A program made the translations under genes and the position numbers. The notes under the pieces were generated by a model, which did no database searches, was not told the origin of the DNA, and was given only the letters and a program-made list of their open reading frames with translations. Below are positions 26,454 through 36,600 of a stretch of DNA of 64,000 nucleotides, one piece after another. Position 1 is the stretch's first letter. Every line of letters begins with the position of its first letter. The stretch is from Alcaligenes aquatilis (GTDB lineage: Bacteria; Pseudomonadota; Gammaproteobacteria; Burkholderiales; Burkholderiaceae_B): the NCBI RefSeq assembly GCF_003076515.1, contig NZ_CP022390.1, forward strand, positions 2,914,001 to 2,978,000, written 5' to 3'.

Positions 26454-27701
26454 ATGTCTACCCAGGCGAACTTGGCTCTCTTACGGAAACAAGCTCTCGT
26501 GACTCTCTCCCCTACCCGTGCTGGACGTCGTCAGCTTTTGCTGGCCGCTGCGGCCAGCCCTTTGCTATTTGGCGTACCCCGCCTGCTTCGTGCCCAAGAC
26601 GGTCCCCTGAAAATTGCCTTGCTGACATCCTTGTCCGGCCCCTTCGCCTCCTTGGGCGAGAGCATGCGCGCCGGTCTGGAGTTGATGCTGCAACAGTGCA
26701 ATAACGAGATGGGCGGACGCAAGGTGCAGTTGCTGGTCGAGGACGACCACGGCAAACCGGACGAAGCCATCCGTAAAGTGCGCAAGCTGATCGAGCGCGA
26801 CAAAATCGATGTGTTGGGCGGCGTTATCAGCGCCAATATCGCGCTGGCCATTCGTGACATCGTCCACGATGCGCAACTGCCTACCTTTATTTCCAATGCC
26901 GCTGCCAATGGCCTGGCCCGTGAAGCCGCCAGCCCCTACGTGTTCCGCCCCACCAAAACGAGCTGGATGCTGGGTCATACCGGCGCTTTGTGGACCTTCG
27001 AGCAGATCGAAAAATCCGGCGGTATCACGCTGGGTTCGGACTACACCGCAGGCCGCGAATACATTGAGGACTTCGCCAACACCTATCAGGAACAAGGCGG
27101 CACACTGGGCGAGCGCATCTGGACTCCCTTGGGTACCCCCGACTTCGCGCCTATCCTGATGAATCTGGCCGCCAGCAACCCCAAGTTTGTCTACACCTTC
27201 CTGGCTGGTGCCGACGCCGTTCGTTTCCACCAGCAAATGCAGGATTACCAACTACACGGCAAGATCCAGATCGTGGGCCCCGGTGCCTTGTTCGACCAGG
27301 AAGATGTGATCACTGCGGTGGGCGAGGCCGCATTGGGTGGCGTCAGTACCTTCCACCAGTCCCCCGGCGCTCCGGCTGCCCAGGACTTTGTGGCCGCCTA
27401 CCAAGCCAGCCGTGGCCGTTTGCCCGGCGAGGCCAGCACCTCCGGTTACGTGACCGGCCAGGTCATCAAGGCCGGTCTGGATGCGGTTAAGGGCGATCTG
27501 TCCAACAAGGCCGCTTTCAAGCAAGCCCTGCTGGACAAGCCTATCGACACCGCCTTTGGCCCCATGGCGTTTGACCCGCGCAATAACCAGTCCATTCTGG
27601 ATATTTACGTCAACCGGGTGGAAAAAGACGCGCAAGGTCGCCCCTTTAACACCGTGGTTCATACTTACCAGCGTATCCAGGACCCCGGCCCGCGTTCTTG
27701 A
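26454..27701 (+). CDS. LIV-type ABC substrate-binding protein with twin-arginine leader, Fur-controlled
   Basis: The 415-residue protein has a long N-terminal leader with twin arginines ('GRRQLLLAAAASPLLFGVPRLLRA') suggesting Tat export, followed by a type I periplasmic-binding fold of the LivJ class ('IALLTSLSGPFASLGESMRAGLELML', 'LVEDDHGKPDEAIRKVRKLIE'). LivJ-class proteins normally bind branched-chain or other amino acids, amides or aromatic acids. The near-consensus Fur box upstream and the siderophore biosynthesis genes downstream suggest a ligand linked to iron uptake instead. The next permease gene begins at a TTG that overlaps this stop codon. Confidence 0.88.
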   Translation: MSTQANLALLRKQALVTLSPTRAGRRQLLLAAAASPLLFGVPRLLRAQDGPLKIALLTSLSGPFASLGESMRAGLELMLQQCNNEMGGRKVQLLVEDDHGKPDEAIRKVRKLIERDKIDVLGGVISANIALAIRDIVHDAQLPTFISNAAANGLAREAASPYVFRPTKTSWMLGHTGALWTFEQIEKSGGITLGSDYTAGREYIEDFANTYQEQGGTLGERIWTPLGTPDFAPILMNLAASNPKFVYTFLAGADAVRFHQQMQDYQLHGKIQIVGPGALFDQEDVITAVGEAALGGVSTFHQSPGAPAAQDFVAAYQASRGRLPGEASTSGYVTGQVIKAGLDAVKGDLSNKAAFKQALLDKPIDTAFGPMAFDPRNNQSILDIYVNRVEKDAQGRPFNTVVHTYQRIQDPGPRS

Positions 27702-28579
27702 GCCACACCTTGTCTTACTACCTGCTTCAAATCCTCAATGCCCTGTCCTTCTCGGCCCTGCTGATGTTGGCGGGGCTGGGGCTGTCTTTAGTGCTCAGCC
27801 TGATGAACTTCATCAACCTGACACACGGCTCTTTTTTCCTGCTGGGCGGCTACATCAGTGTCCAATGGCTGGCCTCTGGCGCGCCCTGGTGGCTGGCCTT
27901 TCCCGCCGCGTTTGTACTGTGTGGGCTGATGGGCTTGTTACTGGACCGCTTTCCCTTTCGCCAGTTCTATCAACGCACTCACCTGATGCAGGTGCTGCTG
28001 ACCTACGGCCTGTCCGTGATTCTGGCCGATTTGATGCGCTGGGGTTTCAGCGCCGACACGCTCTCGCCCATGCTGCCGCAAGTGCTGCGTGGCGGGGTGT
28101 GGATCATGGGCCTGCCTTTCCCCACCTATCGCCTGTTCCTGATCGTTACCGGCCTGACACTGGCTTTGTTGTTCTGGTTCCTACTGGATCGCACCCTGTG
28201 GGGTGCGGCCATTCGCGCTTGCGTACAAGACGCCCAGATTGTCGAGACCCTGGGCCTGAACTCGCGTCGCCTGTTTGCCATCGGCATGGCGCTGGCCGCC
28301 GGTCTGGCCGGTTTGGGTGGCGCCTTGGGCGCAGGCATGTTGTCGGTCTACCCCGGTCTGGATGAAGAAATCCTCTTGCTGGCCTTGCTGGTGGTGGTCA
28401 TTGGTGGCTTGAACTCAGTGCGCGGGACCTTGCTGTGCGCGCTGATTCTGGGTTTCGTCACCACTTTTGCCCGCGTCTGGGTCCCTGCTTTTGCCAATGC
28501 CGCTACCCTGGCCGTCATGCTGGGCCTTCTGCTTTGCTGGCCCAATGGCCTAAGCAAATCCGCTACGCGTCAGGTTTAA
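27698..28579 (+). CDS. LivH-type ABC permease
   Basis: The 293-residue inner-membrane protein has the LivH fold with about eight helices and 'SLMNFINLTHGSFFLLGGYIS', the conserved loop corresponding to 'INFAHG'. The C-terminal coupling region reads 'ETLGLNSRRLFAIGMALAAGLAGLGGALGAG'. No ATG lies near the N terminus; a TTG at 27698 that overlaps the previous stop is taken as the start. A second TTG at 27710 is an alternative. Confidence 0.88.
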   Translation: MSHTLSYYLLQILNALSFSALLMLAGLGLSLVLSLMNFINLTHGSFFLLGGYISVQWLASGAPWWLAFPAAFVLCGLMGLLLDRFPFRQFYQRTHLMQVLLTYGLSVILADLMRWGFSADTLSPMLPQVLRGGVWIMGLPFPTYRLFLIVTGLTLALLFWFLLDRTLWGAAIRACVQDAQIVETLGLNSRRLFAIGMALAAGLAGLGGALGAGMLSVYPGLDEEILLLALLVVVIGGLNSVRGTLLCALILGFVTTFARVWVPAFANAATLAVMLGLLLCWPNGLSKSATRQV

Positions 28580-29518
28580 ATGAACAAGCTCAACACCTGC
28601 CTGCTACGCACTGGACTTTGGCCCGCTTTGGCCTGCCTGGTCTTGCTCAGCAGCTATTTCTGGGGCGACGCCTTCTTATGGCGCTTTGGCACCGAAGCCC
28701 TGCTGATCGGTTGCGCCGTCCTTAGCATCAACCTCTTGATTGGTTACGGTGGTCTGGTCTCTCTGGGCCACGGTGCCGTCTTTGGCTTTGCCGCGTACGC
28801 CACTGCCGTCAGCAGTCAATACTGGGGCGCATCCTTGCCCTTGATGCTGCTGGTCGGCATTGCGGCAGGCACCCTGCTGTCCATGTTGATGGCGCTGATC
28901 AGCTTGCGCAGTTCCGAGCTGTTTTTCATGGTGGCCACGTTGGTTGCCGGTCAGTTGATCTGGGAAGTGGCATTTCGCTGGCGTGACGTCACCGGTGGTG
29001 CAGACGGCCTGCGCGGTTTCCCGCGTCTGAGCCTGGGCGAGTTGCCCCTGAGCGCCCCCTACACCCTGATGATTCTGGCCCTGGTGCTGGCGGTGGTCTG
29101 CTGGTTGTTGCTGCGCTCCTTCAGCCGCGCCCCGATCGGGTTGGCCTTGACCGGCCTGCGCGACCAGCCCTTGCGCATGGCCGCCCTGGGTTATCAAGCA
29201 TGGCGCATTCGCCTTTACACATTCATGATTGCGGGTGCGGTAGCGGGTGCGGCTGGCGGCCTGTATCCCTTTGCAAACCAGTACGTCAGCCCACAACAAG
29301 TGCATTGGAGTTTCTCGGCCACGCTCATCATCATGGGTGTGATCGGTGGCATACGCACCTGGCGCGGCGCATTCATCGGCGCTACGTTTTATCTGTTTGC
29401 CCAGACCTACCTCAGCTCCTACACAGATCGTTGGCAGTTGCTGGTGGGGTTGATCTTTGTGCTGACGGTTCTGTTCATGCCCAACGGTCTGGCTGAGCGG
29501 CGCAAGAGGTCCTCATGA
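28580..29518 (+). CDS. LivM-type ABC permease
   Basis: The 312-residue inner-membrane protein follows directly on the LivH-type gene (TAA then ATG). It has nine to ten predicted helices, the family segment 'INLLIGYGGLVSLGHGAVFGFAAYA', and the coupling loop 'PLRMAALGYQAWRIRLYTFMIAGAVAGAAGG'. It pairs with the LivH-type protein to form the translocation channel. Confidence 0.93.
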   Translation: MNKLNTCLLRTGLWPALACLVLLSSYFWGDAFLWRFGTEALLIGCAVLSINLLIGYGGLVSLGHGAVFGFAAYATAVSSQYWGASLPLMLLVGIAAGTLLSMLMALISLRSSELFFMVATLVAGQLIWEVAFRWRDVTGGADGLRGFPRLSLGELPLSAPYTLMILALVLAVVCWLLLRSFSRAPIGLALTGLRDQPLRMAALGYQAWRIRLYTFMIAGAVAGAAGGLYPFANQYVSPQQVHWSFSATLIIMGVIGGIRTWRGAFIGATFYLFAQTYLSSYTDRWQLLVGLIFVLTVLFMPNGLAERRKRSS

Positions 29519-30273
29519 GCGTGTTACTAAGCACTCGCGAACTGGCCTTGCATGTGGGGGGCCTGGATATCCTGACAGATGTCAGCCTGGAGCTGCGTGC
29601 AGGCGAAACCCTGGGGCTGATTGGCCCCAATGGGGCAGGCAAAACCACGCTGTTCAATATCATCAGCGGTTTGGCCACGCCATCCAGCGGCCAGGTTTTG
29701 CTGGAAGGCAAGGACCTGCGCAGTCTGGGGCCTATTGAGCGCGCCAGGCAAGGTCTGGTGCGCAGCTTTCAGACCAGCCGCATTTTTCCCGAACTGAGCC
29801 TGCTGCAAAACCTGGCCCTGGCCGTGCGCATCAAAAAAGGCTGCGGCTATCACTGGTGGGGCCGCAAGTCTGCCCGCAGCGCCAGTCAACAGGCGGCCGA
29901 AGCATTGCTGGAGCACAGCGCCCTGGCCGGTAGCGGGCATTTGCTGGCACGCTCCCTGTCCTATGGCGAGCAACGCATTCTGGATTTGCTGATTGCCCTG
30001 GCGCAGCAACCCCGCGTACTCTTGCTGGACGAGCCAACGGCTGGCCTGTCCGAATCCGAATCCCGTGAAGTCATGGCGCTGGTCCATGCCATGCGCGGCC
30101 AATGCGCCGTGCTGCTGATCAGCCACGACATCGATATTGTTTTCCAGGAATGTGACCGGATCGCCGTGCTGTCGTCCGGCACCTTGCTGACCTGCGATAC
30201 CCCGGACGCCGTGCGCCAGCACGCTGGCGCGCGCCAGGCCTATCTGGGTGAACTGGCTTTGGAGACCGCATGA
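29515..30273 (+). CDS. LivG-type ABC ATP-binding protein
   Basis: The 252-residue ATPase has Walker A 'GPNGAGKTT', signature 'LSYGEQRILDLLIAL' and Walker B 'VLLLDEPTAGLS', with the switch His in 'LISHDIDIVF'. 'LSYGEQR' is the variant signature typical of LivG. It overlaps the LivM-type gene and the LivF-type gene by four bases each. Confidence 0.94.
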   Translation: MSVLLSTRELALHVGGLDILTDVSLELRAGETLGLIGPNGAGKTTLFNIISGLATPSSGQVLLEGKDLRSLGPIERARQGLVRSFQTSRIFPELSLLQNLALAVRIKKGCGYHWWGRKSARSASQQAAEALLEHSALAGSGHLLARSLSYGEQRILDLLIALAQQPRVLLLDEPTAGLSESESREVMALVHAMRGQCAVLLISHDIDIVFQECDRIAVLSSGTLLTCDTPDAVRQHAGARQAYLGELALETA

Positions 30274-30986
30274 GCACAGCGCTGAACATCTCGGGCCTGC
30301 ATGCACGCTACGATCGGGCCGACATTTTGCAAGAAATTTCGCTGAATATTCCCGTCGGACAAAGCGTGGCCCTGCTGGGCCGCAACGGTGCCGGAAAAAC
30401 CAGTCTGCTGCACTGCCTGTTCAATATGGGCCCGCAATGGAGTGGGCAAATCCATGTGCACGGTCAAAACATTACGGGTTGGCCTACCCACAAAATCGCC
30501 CTGCTAGGCATGGCGCTGGTGCCACAAGGCCGGGGCCGCTTTCCCACACTGACCGTGCAGGAAAGCCTGCGCCTGGCCGGGCTGGCCCGCCGTCCACGCT
30601 CGGATGATCGCTGGACGCTGAACAGCATTTATGAATCCATGCCGCGTCTGTACGAGCGCCGCCAGTCCTCCTGCTCCGCCTTGAGTGGTGGCGAACGGCA
30701 ATTGCTGGCACTGGCCCGCGCCCTGCTGACACAGTCCTCCATTATTGTTCTGGACGAACCCAGCGAAGGCCTGGCCCCCATGACAATTCAGGACACCTTG
30801 CTGCCGCAGCTGCAAACGCTAAACGAGCAGGGCATTACCGTGCTGATTGCCGAACAGAATTTAAGCCTGGCTCTGCAATTGGCGGATCGAGCCTTGTTGC
30901 TGGGCAATGGTCAGTTGGTTTACGACGGCCCTGCCGAACAGTTGCGCCAGGACGCCGCCCTTTTGCAACGCCATTTGGGACTTTGA
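30270..30986 (+). CDS. LivF-type ABC ATP-binding protein
   Basis: The 238-residue ATPase has Walker A 'GRNGAGKTS', Q-loop 'LVPQGRGRFPTLTVQESL', signature 'LSGGERQLLALARALL' and Walker B 'IIVLDEPSEGLAP', all in LivF form. The phosphopantetheinyl transferase gene begins 1 bp after its stop, which joins this transporter to the siderophore biosynthesis genes in one operon. Confidence 0.94.
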   Translation: MSTALNISGLHARYDRADILQEISLNIPVGQSVALLGRNGAGKTSLLHCLFNMGPQWSGQIHVHGQNITGWPTHKIALLGMALVPQGRGRFPTLTVQESLRLAGLARRPRSDDRWTLNSIYESMPRLYERRQSSCSALSGGERQLLALARALLTQSSIIVLDEPSEGLAPMTIQDTLLPQLQTLNEQGITVLIAEQNLSLALQLADRALLLGNGQLVYDGPAEQLRQDAALLQRHLGL

Positions 30987-30987
30987 C

Positions 30988-31665
30988 ATGCTGGCTGTGT
31001 ACAGCTTGTCGCTTCCCCTGCCTGCAGGTATGGAATCCTGGTTACGAAGCCAGATCCCGGACAGCACCCTGGCCGTGATTGCCCGCCGCAAGCGTCAGTC
31101 AGATCAGCACTTAAGCCTGCTGGCCCACGGTGCCCTGCGCCATTTTCTGGCGCCTTTGCTGGGGTGTACGCCACGCGCCGTCCCCATTACTACGCTGGAA
31201 CATGGCAAGCCGGTGCTGGATCTGGACGATACCGATCTGCACTTTAGCCTGTCGCACAGCGGCGAGCGCGTGCTGATTGGCATGGCCGACCGAATCATCG
31301 GCGTGGACATAGAAGCCATGCGCCTGCCCGTCAAACCAGGGTTGGTCGAACATTGCAGTGTGCCGTCCGAACGCAGTTGGTTAAAATGTGATCTGGATTT
31401 TTATGCGCTGTGGTGTGGAAAGGAAGCAGCCCTGAAACAGGCGGGCACCGGTTTTCATATTCAGCCTCAAGAGTTATCCTTGAACGGCCATCCGGATTAC
31501 GGATGCACCGTACAATCCCCCCATCCCATCTTGCAAGATTTGGTGGTGCACAGTCACCGGCCAGTAGAAAACTATGCCGCTGCGATCTGCCTGAACACCC
31601 CTTTTGCTCCGTGGACGGTCAGCTTGCTGGACAGTGTTGAACTGCCTGACACCAAGCTGACTTAG
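30988..31665 (+). CDS. Sfp/EntD-type 4'-phosphopantetheinyl transferase
   Basis: The 225-residue protein has the family motifs 'LHFSLSHSGERVLIGMADRIIGVDIEAM' (Mg-binding Asp and Glu) and 'FYALWCGKEAALKQAGTG' (the W/F-x-x-KEA motif). It transfers phosphopantetheine from CoA to Ser of carrier proteins, here the aryl carrier protein and the T domain of the NRPS. The ATG at 30988 comes 1 bp after the LivF-type gene; an upstream in-frame GTG is inside that gene and rejected. Because it sits in the LIV operon it should also be iron-regulated. Confidence 0.92.
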   Translation: MLAVYSLSLPLPAGMESWLRSQIPDSTLAVIARRKRQSDQHLSLLAHGALRHFLAPLLGCTPRAVPITTLEHGKPVLDLDDTDLHFSLSHSGERVLIGMADRIIGVDIEAMRLPVKPGLVEHCSVPSERSWLKCDLDFYALWCGKEAALKQAGTGFHIQPQELSLNGHPDYGCTVQSPHPILQDLVVHSHRPVENYAAAICLNTPFAPWTVSLLDSVELPDTKLT

Positions 31666-31697
31666 CACGAGTAAATCTGACAAGCCTACTTATTTAT

Positions 31698-31716
31698 GTA
31701 ATAGTTCTCATTACCA
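31698..31716. promoter_or_regulatory. Candidate Fur box touching the entE start codon
   Basis: The 17-bp GTAATAGTTCTCATTAC has GTAAT/ATTAC inverted ends, and on the minus strand contains AATGAGAACTATTAC, close to the usual Fur site AATGAGAATTATTAT. It ends at the ATG of entE. No Shine-Dalgarno is visible between the box and the ATG, so the transcript may have a very short leader. Confidence 0.5.
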
Positions 31717-33362
31717 TGATGAAATCTATTCCTGTTGAACAAATTTGGCCTGACGCCTTTGCCCAGCGATACCGCGATGCTGGACACTGGCAAGGGGAAA
31801 CGTTTGGCGCTTTGCTGCGCGCGCGCGCACAAAACCACCCGGAACGTGAAGCCCTTGTTGGCGGCACCCAACGCTGGACCTATGGCGCGCTGGATCAGTA
31901 CGCCAGCCAAATCGCAGCGGGCCTGCTGCAAGCTGGTCTGCGCAAGGGTGATCGGGTTCTGGTCCACCTGCCCAACATCCCTGAATTTGTCAGCGTGATC
32001 TTTGGCCTGTTCCGTGCTGGTCTCCTGCCCGTGTACGCCCTGCCAGCGCACCGCATTACCGAAGTCGAACATTTTGCCAATACCGCCCAGGCACGCGCCT
32101 ATATCGGTGTCGATACGCATGCCGGCTTTGACTATCTGCCTTTGGTGCGCGAGCTGCGTGAACGCTGTCCGCATGTAGAACAGGTTTACATCGTGGGCGA
32201 TGCACAAGAGTTCACCTCCCTGGCCCTGTTGCAAAGCAGCGCCGCCGACGTAGACGTGCCCGTATCGGCAGCCCAGCCTTCTGACGTGGCTTTCCTACAA
32301 ATTTCAGGTGGCAGCACAGGCTTGTCCAAGCTGATTCCCCGCACGCACGACGACTACATCTACACCTTGCGTGAAAGCGCCAAGATTGCCGGTCTGAACG
32401 AAAACAGCGTGTTCCTGGGCGCCTTGCCCATTGCCCACAACTTCCCCATGAGTTCACCCGGTTTTCTGGGTGCGCTGTACGCCGGTGCCAAAGTGGTGCT
32501 CAGTCCCGCCCCCAGCCCGGACGTTTGCTTTGAGCTGATCGAGCGCGAAGGCGTGACCGACACCAGCCTGGTCCCCCCACTGCTGATGCTGTGGATGGAT
32601 GCGGCCACCAAGACCCATGCCAATCTGGAGTCGCTGCAAGTGATCCAGGTCGGCGGAGCCAAGCTGAACGCCGAAGCCGCCAAGCGCGTGCGCCCCACGC
32701 TGGGTGTGACCTTGCAGCAGGTGTTTGGCATGGCCGAAGGCCTGGTGAACTACACCCGCCTGGACGACCCCGAGGACATCATCATCAACACCCAGGGCCG
32801 CCCTATCAGCCCGGACGATGAAATCCTGATCGTGGACGACAACGGCAACCCGGTCGCCCCTGGCGAAACCGGCTACCTGCTGACACGTGGCCCTTACACA
32901 ATCCGCGCGTATCACAACAACCCGTCGGCCAATGCCCGCTCCTTTACCGAGGACGGTTTTTACCGCACAGGCGACGTGGTACGCATGACGCCCGAAGGCT
33001 ATTTGATGGTTCAGGGCCGTGCCACTGACCACATCAACCGCGCTGGCGAAAAAATCTCCGCCGAGGAAATTGAAGATCATCTGCTGGCCCACCCGCAGGT
33101 CTTTGACGCTGCCGTGGTATCGGTGCCAGACGAGTTTCTGGGCGAGCGCAGCTGCGCTTTCATCATCCCCAAGGATGACAAGCCGCGCGCGATTGAACTG
33201 AAGAAATGGATACGCAGCCGTGGTCTGGCCGACTTCAAAGTACCGGACCAAATCGTGTTTGTAGACCGTTTCATGGAAACGGCGGCCTTGAAGATCAGCC
33301 GCAAAGAACTGCGCGCCCAGTTGCGCGAGCAATTAGAAAACACAACGCAAGAATCATCATGA
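31716..33362 (+). CDS. entE: 2,3-Dihydroxybenzoate-AMP ligase
   Basis: The 548-residue adenylate-forming enzyme has 'ISGGSTGLSKLIPRTHDDY' (phosphate loop), 'AHNFPMSSPGFLGALYAG' in which the HN pair marks aryl-acid activators (EntE, DhbE, YbtE), and 'RTGDVVRMTPEGYLMVQGRATDHINRAGEKISAEEIE' with the final hinge and catalytic Lys region. It activates 2,3-dihydroxybenzoate and loads it on the aryl carrier protein, whose gene overlaps by four bases. Two tandem ATGs (31716 and 31719) are possible starts. Salicylate as substrate cannot be excluded from the motif, but entA, entB and entC in the locus favour DHB. Confidence 0.94.
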   Translation: MMKSIPVEQIWPDAFAQRYRDAGHWQGETFGALLRARAQNHPEREALVGGTQRWTYGALDQYASQIAAGLLQAGLRKGDRVLVHLPNIPEFVSVIFGLFRAGLLPVYALPAHRITEVEHFANTAQARAYIGVDTHAGFDYLPLVRELRERCPHVEQVYIVGDAQEFTSLALLQSSAADVDVPVSAAQPSDVAFLQISGGSTGLSKLIPRTHDDYIYTLRESAKIAGLNENSVFLGALPIAHNFPMSSPGFLGALYAGAKVVLSPAPSPDVCFELIEREGVTDTSLVPPLLMLWMDAATKTHANLESLQVIQVGGAKLNAEAAKRVRPTLGVTLQQVFGMAEGLVNYTRLDDPEDIIINTQGRPISPDDEILIVDDNGNPVAPGETGYLLTRGPYTIRAYHNNPSANARSFTEDGFYRTGDVVRMTPEGYLMVQGRATDHINRAGEKISAEEIEDHLLAHPQVFDAAVVSVPDEFLGERSCAFIIPKDDKPRAIELKKWIRSRGLADFKVPDQIVFVDRFMETAALKISRKELRAQLREQLENTTQESS

Positions 33363-33604
33363 GTACTCCCCTTACCCTGGAACGCATGCGGCAAGACATT
33401 GCCGCCATGCTGCATGAAGACCCGCAAGACATTCTGGACGATGACAACCTGATCGATCTGGGCCTGGACTCCATGCGCGTCATGACCCTGGCCACCCGCT
33501 GGCGCGAGGCCGGCGCTCCTATCGAGTTTTCCGAAATGGCCTCGGTTGTCACCCTGGGCCAATGGTGGTCGCTGATCGAGCGTGCCCAACAAAACGGCCG
33601 CTGA
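33359..33604 (+). CDS. Free-standing aryl carrier protein (ArCP)
   Basis: The 81-residue protein is a carrier domain with the phosphopantetheine-attachment serine in 'LIDLGLDSMRVMTL', where D-S-M-R is the form seen in aryl carrier domains such as the C-terminal part of EntB. In enterobacteria this domain is fused to isochorismatase; here the isochorismatase gene at 41588 lacks it. The ATG overlaps the stop of entE, so ligase and carrier are made together. EntE loads DHB here and the NRPS condensation domain takes it. Confidence 0.92.
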   Translation: MSTPLTLERMRQDIAAMLHEDPQDILDDDNLIDLGLDSMRVMTLATRWREAGAPIEFSEMASVVTLGQWWSLIERAQQNGR

Positions 33605-33625
33605 TTTTCTTACTGCAACACGCTT

Positions 33626-36600
33626 ATGTTTAGCTCCCCTTCCGAACTGCCATTGCGCCCCCTGACCGAAGCACAAGAAGGTCTGTGGTACGCCCAGCGT
33701 TTGGACCCGCTCAACCCGATTTTCAACACCGGGCATTGCACCCACATCCACTCGGCGCTGGACACCGCGCTGTTTGCACAGGCCATCAATCTGACGCTGA
33801 CCGAAGCCGATGCCTTGACCTTGCGCATGGTGGACACGCCCGACGGCCCGGCCCAGTACCTGCGCCCGCAAGAGCCGATTCAGCTGGAAGTTGTGGACCT
33901 GTCTGCCCACGCAGACGGTGCCGAACAAGCCCAAACCCAGTTGATGGCGGACCTGCGCACACCGCTGGACCCGACCATTGCACCGCTGGCACGGCACATT
34001 CTGTTTGTGCTCGGGCCCAAGCACCATCTCTGGTATCAGCGTATCCATCACCTGGCCGCTGACGGCTATGGCATGGCGCTGATCGAGACGCGGGTAGTCA
34101 AGCTCTACAAGGCCTTGCTCAATGGCCATGAAGATCATGGCCATGAGCTGGAATCGTTCGCCCTCTTGCAGGATGACGATCAAAGCTATCGGGAGAGCGA
34201 GCGCCGCAGCAAGGACAGACAGTTCTGGCTGGACACCTTGAGCGATGCAGAACCCGCCCAAAGCCTGAGCGAATCCCAGGCCTTGAGCGACCATCATTTC
34301 CTGCTGGCACGCCGCGCCGTCAAGCCCGAGCTGACAGCCAGCCTGCAAGCATTGGCACAAAGCAGCGATATCAGTTGGCCAGACATTCTGACGGGCCTGA
34401 CCGCCGCGTATGTGCGCCGTCACACCCGCCAGGACGAATGCACCGTCGGTGTGCCGTGGATGGGACGTCTGGGCCATATCAGCGCCCGTATCGTCTCCAC
34501 CGTCATGAATGTGGCCCCGCTGCGTTTGCAGATCGACGAAACCCAGCCGTTGAATCAATACCTGATTCAAGTTTCCAAGGCACTGCGCCAGGCGCGTCGC
34601 CATGGCCGCTACCGCAGTGAACAACTGCGTCGTGATCTGGGTTTGCTCGGTGGTATGCGTCGCCTGCACGGCCCCATCATCAACGTGCTGCCGTTCGATG
34701 CCCCCTACGAACAGGCGGGCCTGACCGCCAGCCAGACCGTGCTGTGCGCTGGCCCCGTGGAAGACTTGAACTTCACCTTCCGCGCCCAACCCGATGCCAG
34801 TGGCTTGCGTCTGGAAGTGGAAGCCAACCCGCGTTTGTACACCGACGAGCAGATTCAAACCCATTTGGTCCGGCTGGAACAGTTCCTGCTGCGTGCTTTG
34901 CAGGCTGAAACCCTGTCTGCCGTGCCAACCTTGACGGATGCCGAACACCACCACTGGATTGAGACCGTCAACCAGACTGCTCACCCGGTTCCTGAAACAA
35001 CGCTGTGGGCACTGATCCACGCCCAGTTGCAGGCTCACCCGGAACAATGTGGCCTGGAATTTGAGGGCAAGAAGCTCAGCTACGCCCAGATCGACGAGCA
35101 AACCGCCAATCTGGCCGCGCAACTGCGTCTGGCCGGTGTGCAGACCGGCGACATCGTTGCCGTGGCCCTGCCTCGTTCGCTGGAACTGGTGCTGTCCTTG
35201 CTGGCTATTCACCGTGCTGGTGCTGCCTACTTGCCGCTGGATCTGGACCAGCCTGCCGATCGTCTGAACACCATCTTGCAGGCCGCTCAACCACGTCTGC
35301 TGGTCGGCCAGCCCGGTTGCACGCTCAATGCCTCTTTGCTGGTCCCGCAGCCAGAACAAACCTGCAGTGCGCCAGACTGGGCCGCCGCCGGTCCGCACGA
35401 TCCTTCCTACCTGATCTACACCTCCGGCTCTACCGGCACACCCAAGGGCGTGCTGGTCAACCACGACGCCATCGTCAATCGTCTGGTATGGATGCAAACC
35501 CATTACGGCATTGGTGCCGGTGATCGAATTTTGCAGAAAACCCCAGCCACCTTTGACGTGTCGGTGTGGGAGTTCTTCCTGCCCTTCCTGTCCGGTGCGA
35601 CCCTGGTCGTGGCTCCCCCACAGGCACATCGGGACCCAGCCCATATTGCCCGCCTGATGCGCGAACAGTCCATCACCGTGCTGCACTTCGTGCCCTCCAT
35701 GCTCAGCGCCTTCCTGGATGAGCCTGAGGCTCGTGGGCTAGCGCCGCGTCTGGTGTTTTGCAGTGGTGAGGAACTATCGGCCGCTACCCGCGACCGCTTC
35801 CACTCTCTGCTGAACGCCGAGCTGCACAATCTGTACGGCCCAACCGAAGCTGCCGTGGACGTGTCCTACTGGCCGGCTTCGCGCGAGGACCAATCCCAGC
35901 CTGTGCCCATCGGCTTCCCTGTGTGGAACACCGCCCTGTACATTCTGGACGAGCAATTGCAGCCTGTACCGCCGGGCGTGGCCGGCCACCTGTACCTGGC
36001 TGGCAGACAGTTGGCGCAAGGCTACTGGGGCCGCCCGGACCTGACTGAAGAACGCTTTGTACCCGACCCTTACGCCCTACATGGCGACCGCATGTACGCC
36101 ACTGGCGATGTAGCCCGCTGGCGTGACGATGGCGCGGTTATTTTCCTGGGCCGCTCCGATCACCAGATCAAGCTGCGTGGCCAGCGTATCGAGCTGGGCG
36201 AAATTGAAGCCTTGCTGGCGCGCCACCCCGATGTGGCCCACGTCGCCGTGATTGCCCGTGAAGATGTACCCGGTCAAATGGCGATTGTGGCTTACTGGGT
36301 GCCGCAAGCAGGCAGCCAGTGCACGGACAACACGCTGGCCGCGTATGTCGGCGAGCACTTGCCGTCCTATATGGTGCCCAGTGCCTGGATCAGTCTGGAC
36401 ACCTTGCCCGTAACGGCCAACGGCAAGCTGGACCGCAAGGCTCTGCCCGTACCGGCCTTGCAAGCACGCTCTGCTGGTTTGCCACTGGAAGGTGCCACTC
36501 AACATCAAATCGCCGCTGCTTTCGCCACTGTGCTGGAAAGCAGCGACGCGTTTTACGCCGACGACGATTTCTTCGCCCTGGGCGGACATTCGCTGCTGGC

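Noticed and set aside
33077..35686. An 869-codon open frame on the minus strand, opposite the NRPS and entE genes
   Set aside because: It lies wholly antisense to genes with full domain sets, has no recognisable domain and no ribosome-binding site, and is explained by codon bias of the GC-rich genes on the other strand.
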